Assembly: GCA_002811645.1 (NCBI GenBank)
Contig: PDIP01000021.1
Coordinates: 232,040-296,039, forward strand
Origin: Corallochytrium limacisporum
Lineage: Eukaryota > Opisthokonta
DNA: 64,000 nt
Reading direction: 5' to 3'
This document shows, piece by piece, positions 42,948 to 52,955 of the stretch. The stretch's first letter is position 1; every line of letters begins with the position of its first letter. The notes below the pieces were generated by a model that was not told where the DNA came from, did no database searches, and worked only from the letters and a program-made list of their open reading frames with translations. Position numbers and translations under genes: made by a program.

Positions 42948-42993
42948 ATCGTTACAGCCAAGGCTTCTTTAAAGAATATAATTCTTGTATTTT
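42948..42993. terminator. 46-base shared 3' spacer with nested palindromes
   Basis: Between two convergent stop codons. It contains the 12-base palindrome TTCTTTAAAGAA (42965-42976) overlapping a 6-bp inverted repeat AAGAAT-ATA-ATTCTT (42972-42986). The spacer is so short that 3' UTRs probably extend into the opposite gene. Confidence 0.5.
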
Positions 42994-43884
42994 CTACATC
43001 CTAAGCGATGCGACAGTGTCCATGACATAAGTCGGGACCAGATTCCCAGCGGCCTGCTCCAACTGTTGCTGTTGAGTTACACCACTGCGAACACAAATCG
43101 TAGTCATGCCTGTGTTGTTGCCAAAAGCGATATCTGTGTCCAATCGGTCACCGATCATTACACATGTCTCCGGTCGAACGTGGTATTTATCCAAGATGCA
43201 GTCCATCATAGGCTTATTCGGTTTACCCAACACAGTTGGTTCCCGTTGGGATGCAAACTTCACAGCCTCCAGCCAGGTTCCAGAGCCTGGGAGCACTAAT
43301 CCGTCGTGACCGGGAAAGGTACGATCAGCATTCGTGGCCAGGAAGACTGAGTCTGGCTGATCCAAATACAGCTTCGCCTTGGCAAGTTTGGTATAATTAA
43401 ACTTGTCATCAAAGCCCTGCAAAACCCCTCCGATCTCGGGATCCGGTCTCCAGCCCTGGTGCATTGTGTCAGGTTTGAAAATCTCCAAGTCTTCGTGGGG
43501 ATCAGTGTGTTTGACGTTCAGTTCGTCCAGCTCCTCAATCAATCCAGCGCTGCCCAGAAGATAGATTTTCTTTTTGAATTTAATCGTCTCAGCAAGATAG
43601 TATGCTGCTGCATAGGCTGATCCAAAAATCTGTTCCTTATCAACATCACCATAGCCAAGTTTTGAGAACTTGTTTACGTACGTATTCCGCGACTTGCTAC
43701 TATTGTTCGTAACAAAGACAGTCCTCTTCCCTGCCCCGTGTAGTCTGCGGATCACATCAGGTACGCCTTCAATTGCGTGGTCTCCGAGCCAGGTAACACC
43801 GTCACAGTCGAAGATAAAGGTGTCCTTCTCCCGCCACAGCTCTTCAACTGTCGCCGGCGCCAGCTCCTGCCATCCGTGCGTCAT
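42994..43884 (-). CDS. PGP: HAD phosphatase, phosphoglycolate/4-nitrophenylphosphatase type
   Basis: HAD-superfamily (type IIA cap) phosphatase resembling animal PGP and yeast Pho13, which hydrolyse 2-phosphoglycolate and side products of glycolysis. The first ATG at 43884 gives 296 residues; the frame opens upstream with GTG only. Motif I is FIFDCDGVTW with nucleophile D26 and acid/base D28. Motif II lies in VFVTNNSSKSR. The GDRLDTDI metal motif near the C-terminus is complete. The cap contains the substrate-loop region around VFLATNADRTFPG. The protein is probably cytosolic. The N-terminus is slightly shorter than human PGP (321), but the catalytic core is intact. Confidence 0.9.
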   Translation of the reverse strand: MTHGWQELAPATVEELWREKDTFIFDCDGVTWLGDHAIEGVPDVIRRLHGAGKRTVFVTNNSSKSRNTYVNKFSKLGYGDVDKEQIFGSAYAAAYYLAETIKFKKKIYLLGSAGLIEELDELNVKHTDPHEDLEIFKPDTMHQGWRPDPEIGGVLQGFDDKFNYTKLAKAKLYLDQPDSVFLATNADRTFPGHDGLVLPGSGTWLEAVKFASQREPTVLGKPNKPMMDCILDKYHVRPETCVMIGDRLDTDIAFGNNTGMTTICVRSGVTQQQQLEQAAGNLVPTYVMDTVASLRM

Positions 43885-44614
43885 TCTAAATGTTTCGAAC
43901 GTTGCAAGCTCACCGTGGCCGTTTTCCACGACTGAGCACCTCAAAAACACATCGCGGAAATGTCATACAGATCAGTGTTCCATTCTCTAACACCTTTGTT
44001 TACAGTGGACCGGAAAAGACTACACCGTATGTGTGCACGGTGTCCCGGAGGCTCCAGTATGGCGTGAGACCCGTTCCTCCGAGGGGATACCCAGCCCCCG
44101 TGTCTCCGAAGGGTGGCGCCAGGGAGCAGAGCTGACGTGAGGAATTGGGGGCTATTTCTCTTGGTATTCGCCCTCCGCGGACGAGCCCAAGGGTAAGGGC
44201 GCTGCTGACAGTCTAACTCCCCCCCCCCTAACCCACCGCTACGTCAGTTCGGGAAGCCGGCGTATCGCGTCCGTTCCGGAGGGTTCCTCTCCTTTGGTTC
44301 TTAGTTTTGCCTTATAGTTGTGATGCTCTGGGGGCCAACTACAGGAGGGCCTGGCAGTGATAATCTCGGCGTTGGCGGTGGAGGTATTTCACCGGTCATC
44401 CCAGACGTAAATCTCCAGAGAAGGAACGGTGATAGCCGTGGTATTCGAATTGTCGCTGGGATGATACACTGACACATTCGTACTACGGAAAGCAGAAGTG
44501 AACTAGTGTAGACTCTACGAGCAAGCAAACAGGCGGTCTGTAGACGGTAAATTTTCGCGTTTACCGTAACTGGTTACTAGCATTTAAAGAAACTCTTTTC
44601 CATAGAATTCCAGA
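43885..44614. promoter_or_regulatory. Divergent spacer PGP/UFD1
   Basis: 730 bases with a C10 run (44219-44228). A perfect 8-bp inverted repeat with an 8-base loop (ACGGTAAA at 44544-44551, TTTACCGT at 44560-44567) ends 47 bases before the UFD1 start codon. No gene. Confidence 0.5.
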
Positions 44615-45607
44615 ATGGCTGACTTTAACGCCTGGAACCAGCCGTTTGGTATGTCCATGGGCAGGTTCTCCTCCGGGTTTGATCGGATGTACAAAGTGCG
44701 ACCGGTTGCAATGCATCCCGACGGTAACAAGGATAAAATGGAAGAAGGCGGCAAAATCATTTTGCCTGCTACTGCCTTGGAGATCTTGACCATGATGCAC
44801 ATTGACTACCCAATGCAATTCAAGTTGACGTACAATGAGACCGGCCGCTCAACACATGCAGGTGTGCTGGATTTCACAGCAGACGACGGCTTTGTATACA
44901 TTCCTTACTGGATGATGGAGAACATGGGAGTGGAAATGGATGAAAACATTCAAGTCAAGTATCAGAGGCTCCCTTTGGCGAGCTTCTGTAAGATTCAGCC
45001 CCAATCTGTTGACTTTTTGGATATTAGCAATCCCCGGGCGGTCTTGGAGGCCATTTTGAGAGACTTCAGTTGTTTGACAGTCGACGATGTTATTGCATTG
45101 CACTACAACAACAAGAAGTACATGATCAAGATTATAGAGCTCAAGCCAGCAGAGGCAGTTAGTATTGTGGAAACAAATGTGAATGTGGAGTTCATGGCTC
45201 CAGTGGGTTACAAGGACCCAGCAGAGGAAAAGGAAGACGATGTGGCCAGCAGTGCGGGTGCATCATCCAGTGTCATGGAGCAGGATGTAGAGGACGAGAC
45301 ATGGAAGCCTTTCATGGGCCAGGGCCAACGTCTGGATGCGAAAAAGAAGGCCAATAAGGGGGGTGCTGAACCGACACCAAAGTCGGGGCTAGTGCCACCT
45401 GGATCTTCAGTTCCCAAAATGCGGAGAAAGTCAGAGATTTTGGCCGCTCCTTACCAGTTTGGAAAATTGGTACTCTTCCGACCTCCCACATCCAGAAAAC
45501 GGACAGTCAGTGGCATGAGTGCCAACAGCTCAGTGCTCGGCACCAGCCCTGCAAGCAAGTCTGGAGACCATTGGGACAACCTGCAGCCAGGCCGGACTCT
45601 CAAGTAA
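44615..45607 (+). CDS. UFD1: UFD1, Cdc48/p97 ubiquitin cofactor
   Basis: Subunit of the UFD1-NPL4 adaptor that brings polyubiquitinated proteins to the Cdc48/p97 ATPase for extraction and proteasomal degradation (ERAD and nuclear quality control). It is 330 residues (human 307). The UFD1 double-barrel domain is at about 18-195: FDRMYKVRP, GGKIILPATALEIL, HAGVLDFTADDG, VYIPYWMMENMG, VKYQRLPLASFCKIQPQS and LRDFSCLTVDDVI. The Lys/Ser/Pro-rich C-terminal tail should carry the NPL4 and Cdc48 binding segments; a Cdc48-binding peptide is plausible around KPFMGQGQRLDAKK. Its 3' end is 113 bases from the dehydrogenase gene. Confidence 0.96.
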   Translation: MADFNAWNQPFGMSMGRFSSGFDRMYKVRPVAMHPDGNKDKMEEGGKIILPATALEILTMMHIDYPMQFKLTYNETGRSTHAGVLDFTADDGFVYIPYWMMENMGVEMDENIQVKYQRLPLASFCKIQPQSVDFLDISNPRAVLEAILRDFSCLTVDDVIALHYNNKKYMIKIIELKPAEAVSIVETNVNVEFMAPVGYKDPAEEKEDDVASSAGASSSVMEQDVEDETWKPFMGQGQRLDAKKKANKGGAEPTPKSGLVPPGSSVPKMRRKSEILAAPYQFGKLVLFRPPTSRKRTVSGMSANSSVLGTSPASKSGDHWDNLQPGRTLK

Positions 45608-45720
45608 AGTTCGCACTCTGGAGTTTTATTTACGGTAATATCACAATGAAGCACATATCTTTTATTGATAATGGGAACTAAAAAGTATTTGGAGTGACTT
45701 CCAAAAAGAACCTGACATGT

Positions 45721-46518
45721 TTAGATAGGGTACTTCTGGGGCTCAATGAGGATCTCGTTGATTGCAGCGTATGGTGGCTGCATAAGGGCAAACAATACTG
45801 ATTCGGCAATGTCCCGAGTGCGCAGGACGATGCTAGGATCGGCTCCCTCCATGAAGGCCTTCTTTGCAGTTTCATCGGTCGTGGTTGCTGCCAGGTCGGT
45901 AGCAACGTCACCGGGCTGAATGCAAGTCACCTTGATTTCCGTCTGAGCAAGCTCGGTGCGCAGGCCACGACTGACTGCTTCAACAAAGTACTTTGTACCC
46001 GAGTACACCGCCAGGCCCTCGAAAGCCTTTCGTCCGGCATCACTGCTCATGTTAATTATATGACCCGTGTTCTGTTTCATCATTTGGGGCAGGCACGCAC
46101 CCAATCCGTTCAGCAGGCCCTTGCAATTAATGTCCAGTGTCTTGTGCCATTGGTCGACTTCCATGCTCTTCATGAAGGTGTAGGGCATGTATCCCGCATT
46201 GTTGATCAGGACATCGATGGAACCGTATTTCGTGACAGCTGCATCGGCCATCTTCTTGAAGTCTTCCAAGACGGTCACGTCACAGGTCATGAAGGTAACG
46301 TTATCCGCAGGCACCTTACCTAACCCGTGGCACATTTCCTGACCGACCAGGGATTCCTTGAGCTCTTCCAGCAAGTTTGTGCGCCGCGCACCCATCACTA
46401 CCTTTGCGCCATTGAGCACGAGGGTGCTTGCAATTTCCTTTCCGATGCCACTGGAAGCACCGCTAATAACGGCCACCTTGCCGTCAAGATTACAATTTAC
46501 TTTGTAAGTCTCTACCAT
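45721..46518 (-). CDS. Short-chain dehydrogenase/reductase (classical SDR)
   Basis: NAD(P)-dependent oxidoreductase of 265 residues; substrate not predictable. The ATG at 46518 gives the usual length. An upstream frame adds 36 residues without SDR character. Nucleotide motif SGASSGIG at about 19-26, structural NNAG at 106-109, catalytic Asn131, Ser159, Tyr172 and Lys176 (YSGTK). The Ala-Arg-Arg after the second strand (about 44-46) suggests a preference for NADP. No signal peptide or membrane helix is visible. The closest general resemblance is to bacterial and fungal YdfG/clavulanate-dehydrogenase-like SDRs, so a bacterial origin is possible but untested. Confidence 0.9.
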   Translation of the reverse strand: MVETYKVNCNLDGKVAVISGASSGIGKEIASTLVLNGAKVVMGARRTNLLEELKESLVGQEMCHGLGKVPADNVTFMTCDVTVLEDFKKMADAAVTKYGSIDVLINNAGYMPYTFMKSMEVDQWHKTLDINCKGLLNGLGACLPQMMKQNTGHIINMSSDAGRKAFEGLAVYSGTKYFVEAVSRGLRTELAQTEIKVTCIQPGDVATDLAATTTDETAKKAFMEGADPSIVLRTRDIAESVLFALMQPPYAAINEILIEPQKYPI

Positions 46519-47361
46519 GGTGTTGAAACTGGGTCCACGTGGAAACCAAATGCTACAATGTAGGTGTACCAGAGATTTGAGATAATTATGCGACTCATGT
46601 CTACGTTTGGCGAGTGAAAGGCTCACGAAACCCCGAAAATAGCAAAACCGGGCGATCAGGCCGTGCCAAATGGACTGGACTAAGTCATATTGATCAATGT
46701 GAGATGTTTATCGCACGTACTTGTGTGGCCCCGAAGAGACCTCCCTCTCCGCATAGCAAGTCTATGGAAACCCGCCACCAGTCAAAACGGCCATCGGTAA
46801 CGAGACACACATTTCATCGCGCGGCAGTCATCGAGACATGTCATGTAGACCAGCGCACGATTTAAGGGCTACGCTTGACTATGACTATATTATATGAAAA
46901 GAGCACAAGATGATTCATTTAGGGAATGGAATGGAAATAATGAGCTATGTGTAGGAGTTGAGACAACGGACAAGAGTAGATGCGAACCGAGCAGATGATT
47001 TGATGAGGGAGCATGAGTGATAGTTGTTGGAAAGTAGTGATAAGTGAGATAGGAGGATAGGAAAATGTTGTTGCGCAGGAGCCCTTTGATGTTGCGCGTC
47101 CGGGGTTGTGAGTTAAGTATTTGTTTGAATATGTGCATAAGGCTCCCGGACAATCGTGGTACGTTCAAACCCGACCATGGGAATGCATGAGGATCACCAA
47201 GGTTCTAGTCATCTTCTGCAGCAGTCCAACAATCTTACGCTGTTGGCAGCTACCGGTGACTGTGAACCATTGTGCGATTCGCATACCCGAAAGCGTAGTC
47301 TGAAGTCCATGGCCGCAATATTGATGAGGTTCCGCGGGACGTCACTTTTGTGACTCTCATG
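46519..47361. other. Spacer SDR/PNRC-like genes
   Basis: The SDR promoter region and the 3' region of the small gene beyond it. No frame of note. Confidence 0.5.
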
Positions 47362-47649
47362 TTAGGTTCTCAGAGGAAGTGAGAGCCAGTGCTGAGGTGG
47401 CAAGGGAAGCTGGGAAGGATGAGGAGCTTCCGAAGACTTTCCGCTTGCATAAAGCGTCGGAGACGGAGTGCGAGGGTTAGGACTTGCCTTGCGATTAGGC
47501 GTCTTCAACTCACCGTTCTGGCTGACGCCAGCCGACTTCGGACGGTTGTTCTTGTGGCCCTTGGAGTTGCCATTCTTGTTGCCTTTGGCTACATTTTGGT
47601 CACCTCCATGGTCCTTCTTCTTCTTATTCTTCACAGCGCCGTCAGTCAT
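47362..47649 (-). CDS. PNRC/EDC1-like mRNA decapping activator (small protein)
   Basis: Short 95-residue, probably unstructured protein: Lys/Asn/Gly-rich at the N-terminus (about 1-60), then a compact conserved-looking motif, LYASGKSSEAPHPSQLPLPP at about 66-85 followed by QHWL. This matches the pattern of animal PNRC1/2 and fungal Edc1/Edc2 (YAG-x2-FS...P-P-x2-LP-x-PP-x-HW), in which the first half activates Dcp2 and the Pro-rich half binds the EVH1 domain of Dcp1. The Phe usually found after the YAG segment is Ser here. The real ATG is at 47649. The call rests on one short motif, but order and spacing agree. Confidence 0.65.
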   Translation of the reverse strand: MTDGAVKNKKKKDHGGDQNVAKGNKNGNSKGHKNNRPKSAGVSQNGELKTPNRKASPNPRTPSPTLYASGKSSEAPHPSQLPLPPQHWLSLPLRT

Positions 47650-50600
47650 TTGACACGCTTAGAGATTCTGTATATATATGTATCGCTGTTGTAAAGGGGG
47701 ATTAAGAAAACATAGTGTTCGCTTAAAGATCCCACATTGGCAGTAACATTCATATGCATAATCGAACCCTTAAGTACCCGAGTCAATAAAATGCTAACAC
47801 CTGTGTTTAACGCACAATCCATCCTATCCCAGTTCGTCGTCGCAACGGGAATCCGCTAATCGGAAAAGTAAATCTCTTGCTGGTTCGTCGCTCACACTAT
47901 TCCCGATGCACCCGTGTTTACTCGAAACTGCCACCCGAATCAATGAGGGCGAGGGGCATAGCCAAGCAATGCGCCCCGTTCCGTGCTTCCCTTCCACACT
48001 TCGCAGCGGGGCGAAGAAGGTCCCATCCCCTCCAGGCCCTCCCCCTTTCCTCTGCCTGCTCCGGGCTGCTGGTATATTCACCATTTCAGCTTCTTTCAAC
48101 TCTGTGACACACCTCTGCCTTTCCTTCTCCATTTAAATCACGGACTCCTCCTCCCTCACCCCCCGCCGGGGGGGGCCGCGCGGGAGGGCCTTCCGTCTGT
48201 GCCAAGCGTGTTCCATACTAAAAACATTGACCATTGGGCTCCTTTCCGGCTGACACCCGCGCTGCCGCGTTTTCGGGGCTGGCCCACACCACCCCTCGTC
48301 CGTAAGGGGGGTGTGAACCCTGCTCCCCCCCCCTTACCTCCGTCTTCTCTGTCCCCTTCTTTTAACATTTTTTTTTCTCTCCCTTCGTTCCGGAAGGGTG
48401 AGGAACAAAACTCTTTTTAGTCACCATCGGGTACCTTGTCACTGCTTGTGTGTCCGCACCGGCAGTAGTATTGAATTATAGGCTAAGTTTGGGCGCCATC
48501 TGGTACTTTACGCAACCGGCTGGAACCGTCCGTTCCGAACAACTTCCGGTCCCGTCGCCTCAACCGCTCTCTTCCTTCGCGCTCAAATGTTCCCCCCTTC
48601 GCCTCGAGAAGAAATGATTCGTCCATAGTCCCAAGCCGGCCGCCACCCCAAGAAAACTTTTTTTTGACCCCCTCCCCTTTTTTTTTGCCTTCCCCTCTCT
48701 TCCTCTTTCTGCGGAAGCAAAGAAGCACTTCCCCAAATCAATCCCAGAGCTGTGCACAGCCATTGATCCTATCGATAAGCAAAGAGCCATATACTCAGTA
48801 TGCAAAGCAAGGAAGGGCCTCCCGGTGGGGGGGGGGTGGAGGAAGATGAGACTGCCCACCGCCAAACCCCCCTCTGAGCCTCCTTAGCCCCGGAAGACGG
48901 AGGAAGGAGGAATGGGGGCCGTTTTCGAATGGCTTGCTGACGCCCCCGTCCTTTTTCCATACTGAGTCGGTGCTGGCAAAAAGTACGTTGCGGAGGGAGG
49001 GGGAGGAGGGACAAGAAAAAGGGGAGGGGAGGGGAGAGCGGCGGGCGGGGAAAGAGGAGAGGTAGCCCCGGCAGTGTAAGGGGCGACGGCCATGTTAGGT
49101 AGTTTCCGGTGGGTGTCCCGCTTTATTGGTCAGGTCCTTGCGGTAGTGAGTCAATGGAGGAAACATCTAATCAAACGTCTCTCCGTCTTGAACTTTTCGG
49201 TCTCGTGATTTCATGGATTCCCCCCCATTAATTGCAACGCCCGCCCAGGAAGGCAAAGGCGCAACCTCACAGAAGGGCAACGATAAGAAAGACATGGGAC
49301 AGCCGCAAAAAAAAAAGGAAAAAGGTTTGCTGAGGCAGATGGAATGGGGAGGGGACCCTGGTTTGTTTACTACGTCCTGCAGGTTGCCCATAGTGAAACA
49401 ACCATCGAAACAGGACTCGTCCGCTACAATTAGGGCTACGCATGGTAAAAAAAAAACCAGCTCGGCCCAAATTTGTGGAAACTTTTCGCGAACTTGGCTA
49501 AATAACTGTAGTATATTTTATATAGTGAGGGAATTGTGGAGAAGCCGGATCCATCCAACCGGTCTGCAGCTCGCCGGCAGGCTCCGCCCAACCATATGTC
49601 CCCGAGCCCTTACATTGGGTACAGCAAAATGATGTGTACCATTTGCTCAACCTACGTGCTGCAGCGTTTACTCTCGTCGCGCACGTAAGCGCGCAGTCCG
49701 GTTGCTTTCTTGGATATACCGACATGGTGGAAATTTTGACAGTAAAATGAAACCCTTATGAACTAATTATATCCAATTTACCGCGCGGCCCCGTGCATAG
49801 TCCTTGCTTTCGGGTTAATATACTCTTGCTTGCGTAGCCGTTCACGGATCGCAATCTAAACACTTTGCAGGGCGGGTGCGGGATCGCACAGGACTTCAAG
49901 AACACATCCTCTGTGATTGGTCTGCGCACTGGAGATAGTCTTGTGGGGCTACAATGTCATCGACTGTGTCGAACACGCCCTACGAACTGATTGATGTTGG
50001 CGATGTCGGATGTCCCGTTTGCCGCCACCGGACTCTCCCTCTTAGAGGGGATGCTTATTGACCCTGTCAGGGTTTTGCAGCAGGGAGCTTTCCATGGGTC
50101 ATTATCCATGTCAAATATCATAGCATGAGTGAGGGAAACAACCCGAAGCACATCGATGCCCACCGTGATTCAGATGTGCCTGCGAGTCGAACGGTCTCAC
50201 TGCGATCTACTTGGCATTTACTGATGGCTTTGATGTCCTCTTTGTGTTCCTCCCGCGTAGATTCAGATGCGCCGGACACCGTCACCTGTGGCGGAGCCAG
50301 CAATGTCATTCTGTTTGAAACTAACCCCGAGGACGGCTGCCCCGACTACAACAGCCAGTCTGCTGGACGGAAACCCAGGATGACGGACAGTTGCACATTA
50401 CCCAGCTGCATCATATGCATCTCATCATAACTAGTGGTACACAATATGAATCCCACGGGTTTCAATCAAAACTTACTGTGCAACCAAGCAGATAACTTTG
50501 GCATCCGTTACAGAAACTTCATGACAAACGGATAAGAGATCATCACCGGCCCCTGACGGGAAGTTCATCGGCTCTGAAATCACCATATTTTCCCGTATAT

Positions 50601-51277
50601 ACTAAATAACATTGTTGTTCTTTTACTGACCGTTCATTGGACAAAATCCAACCAATGGCAACATGCGGCTGCAGGAAACAGAGGGGCATCGAGGGAGAAG
50701 AGGGGAGGCAGGGAGGGACTTCTCGAGTGTGTGAGAAATTTCATAGGAAATGTACGGCTGTTTCCGAGTTAGGCGCGAAACGGGAAGGGACTCCAGGAGA
50801 GGAGAATCTGAAGAAAAAATTGAGTGGCAAATCGGGAGGTTTGGGGGAGGGAGGGGAAGTGAAGAGGGTTACCAGTAGTATTTGGCCCGGGTCTTTCCGG
50901 AGCAAGGTAGGTGGCTTGCGAGGGGAGGGTGACGAAGGCGAAGGAAAATAAGTGCTATGTTGGGCTTACCGCCGTATTAACGCGGACTGGGGTTGTGACG
51001 AACGGTTCGGACGATCCTAGAGTGAGAGCGCGTTATTCGACTCCGCGTACTGCTTCAAGGAATGTACGAATTAACCTCGCGCTTCTTCTAGCCATGACAT
51101 TGAATGAGGAGGTATTTCAGTCGCAAGGCTGGTGGTTGGAAGAATATATGAATCAGGAGACACCTCAGAATACAGGGCCAAATTCGATGGGGATAAAAAG
51201 AAGGTTGTGTGTGAAAGGATATGATTTAAAGAAGCCGGGATCTGCAGAGCCAGTCAGAAATAGAAGGCAAGGACACC
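47650..51277. other. Divergent spacer PNRC-like/NF-YC
   Basis: About 3.6 kb without a recognisable gene. GC-rich foldbacks occur near 48158-48190, 48302-48337 and 48822-48840, with G/A-rich stretches at 48990-49065 and 50690-50945. Frames of 60-145 codons here are low-complexity products of these tracts. Confidence 0.5.
48302..48337. repeat. G-run/C-run hairpin
   Basis: GTAAGGGGGG (48302-48311) pairs with CCCCCCTTAC ending at 48337, a perfect 10-bp stem around a loop of about 16 bases. It is in the long spacer between two divergent genes. Confidence 0.7.
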
Positions 51278-52048
51278 ATGACAGAACCAAGCTACGGCAT
51301 GAGTGAGGGTCAAAATGGCAACCTGGATGCCGCCCTTGAACAGACTCTGGAAAAATTCTGGAAAGACGTGAACAACTCCATGCGCAAATTGGGACCAAGC
51401 GACTTTCGGGAATTCGAGTTGCCGTTGGCGCGTATCAAAAAGATCATGAAAACAGATGACGAAGTGAAGATGATCAGCTCCGAAGCTCCCGTCGTGTTTT
51501 CCAAAGCCTGTGAGATTTTCATTGAAGAATTGACAATCCGAGCCTGGCTACACACCGAGGAGAACAAGCGCCGAACACTACAACGTACCGATGTGTCCGC
51601 TGCTATTAACAAGTGTGACATGTACGATTTCCTTATTGATATTGTACCGCGGGAAGAAACAGCAAAACCGTCCACAAAGAATGATGCCAGCCTGCGGGCT
51701 CCGGCACATATGACTCCAGAGATGGCAGCTGCCTACTATTACCCGATGATGCACCCCGAATTCCTGCGTCAGATTCCCATGGAGCAGATGATGATGTATC
51801 AACAACAATGGCAACAAATGCAACAGTTTTACATGCAGCAGGGTGGTATGCCAGGCATGCCAGGCATGCCTGGCATGGAAGGTATGATGCCTCCAGGATT
51901 CCCTGGTGCACCAGGTGCTGAAGCGGCCGGTGAAGGAGCAGCAGCTGAGAGCTCTGAGGTTGCAGAACCATCGCAGGCAGTCCGTAAGGGCACTGGAGGT
52001 GCAGCGCCCGGTGGTAAGCAAGGAAAAGGAAAGGGGTCACGAAAGTGA
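51278..52048 (+). CDS. NFYC: NF-YC/HAP5 CCAAT-binding factor subunit
   Basis: Histone-fold subunit of the trimeric CCAAT-box factor NF-Y; it pairs with NF-YB and recruits NF-YA. Of 256 residues, the histone fold is at about 45-122 (FELPLARIKKIMKTDDEVKMISSEAP, then FSKACEIFIEELTIRAW, LQRTDVSAAI and YDFLIDIVPR), with the family-specific helix before it (EKFWKDVNNSM). Downstream come a Met/Gln-rich stretch and a short repeat of the unit Met-Pro-Gly (about 188-200), then a Lys/Gly-rich tail, all of unknown role. The AATAAA hexamer at 52078-52083 lies 30 bases after the stop. The 3' end is 160 bases from PNO1. Confidence 0.96.
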   Translation: MTEPSYGMSEGQNGNLDAALEQTLEKFWKDVNNSMRKLGPSDFREFELPLARIKKIMKTDDEVKMISSEAPVVFSKACEIFIEELTIRAWLHTEENKRRTLQRTDVSAAINKCDMYDFLIDIVPREETAKPSTKNDASLRAPAHMTPEMAAAYYYPMMHPEFLRQIPMEQMMMYQQQWQQMQQFYMQQGGMPGMPGMPGMEGMMPPGFPGAPGAEAAGEGAAAESSEVAEPSQAVRKGTGGAAPGGKQGKGKGSRK

Positions 52049-52077
52049 TCAAGACCTGTTATTGTCATGATGTTTGA

Positions 52078-52083
52078 AATAAA
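52078..52083 (+). terminator. AATAAA polyadenylation signal, NF-YC gene
   Basis: Canonical hexamer 30 bases beyond the NF-YC stop and 126 bases before the PNO1 stop on the other strand. Confidence 0.55.
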
Positions 52084-52208
52084 CTCCGTTCCACGGTGGA
52101 ACAAGAGCGGTATGTATTTGAACCATTCGAAAGTATACGAACATGTGGTGTGTAACGAAGAACCTAAGGGGCTTCTCTATAAGTGTTTTGAAAGATCCAG
52201 CTTTCTCT

Positions 52209-52955
52209 TCAGAAGCGCTCTGCAACGCGGTTGGCAACAGTGCGCAGACGTCCACTTACCTTGCCAGGTGGTGAACCAAGAATCAAGTTACCAATGGCAT
52301 CACGAGCAACCCTAATGTTCTGATATGATCCCAAGATGTGTACTCGGGTATCTGCAAGGACAATACGGGTCTTACTGACATTCTCAATATAGTATTTCGT
52401 CTGTCCTCCCTTGCCGGCAATGCGACCAATCGCACGGCTCAAGTGGTCACCCTTCAAAGGCTTCACATCCGTCACGTCGAATGTCTCGACATACAGATCA
52501 TCCAGACGCAACAACGCCTTGGTGTCCTCTACGTCGAATCCCAATGTGAAGGCCTTTACAAAGTCTGCGGCCTTCTGCAAGCTACCAATGTCCTCGGTGT
52601 GAGGTCCATTACGAATCTCCACGCTACGGTTCTTGAGGTTCATACGGACCTCCAACTTCATCTGTTCTACAAGAGGTGCGTACACCTTGTTCCAGTTTTC
52701 CTTCAAAGGAGTGTATCGGTGGTTAGGCACCGGGATTCTCCGCAGCTCCTGTTTCCCACTCTTCAGCTGCTTTGCTCCCAGTTTTTCAAAGTCTGGGCGT
52801 CCCTCATCTGCCCTGGTCTCCTTGTCTTTCAAGTGCTGAAGCGCAACCTCCGCCTCACGCTCAATCTCAGCCGTATCGATCACTTCAGGTTCTGTCTGAG
52901 TCGCGTCCTTGGCGGGCTCTTCACCGCTCTGATTTCTTGACCGCGTGGTAACCAT
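52209..52955 (-). CDS. PNO1: PNO1/DIM2 KH-domain ribosome assembly factor
   Basis: RNA-binding factor of pre-40S particles that holds the 3' end of 18S rRNA, guides Dim1 and blocks early Nob1 cleavage. It is 248 residues (human 252). The charged N-terminal 70 residues are followed by two KH-like domains: VRMNLKNRSVEIRNG in the first; LSRAIGRIAGKGGQTKYYIEN, TRIVLADTRVHILGSYQN and NLILGSPPGKVSGRLR in the second. The C-terminus VANRVAERF is characteristic. Start codon ATG at 52955. NSA2 and AAMP/SQT1, for 60S assembly, are in the same window but not adjacent. Confidence 0.96.
   Translation of the reverse strand: MVTTRSRNQSGEEPAKDATQTEPEVIDTAEIEREAEVALQHLKDKETRADEGRPDFEKLGAKQLKSGKQELRRIPVPNHRYTPLKENWNKVYAPLVEQMKLEVRMNLKNRSVEIRNGPHTEDIGSLQKAADFVKAFTLGFDVEDTKALLRLDDLYVETFDVTDVKPLKGDHLSRAIGRIAGKGGQTKYYIENVSKTRIVLADTRVHILGSYQNIRVARDAIGNLILGSPPGKVSGRLRTVANRVAERF

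Noticed and set aside
49213-49632. 139-codon plus-strand frame in the NF-YC upstream spacer
   Set aside because: Lys-rich because of an A-rich tract; no domain and no support from neighbours.
50911-51306. 131-codon frame overlapping the NF-YC start
   Set aside because: It overlaps the well-supported NF-YC ATG in another frame and has no family resemblance.
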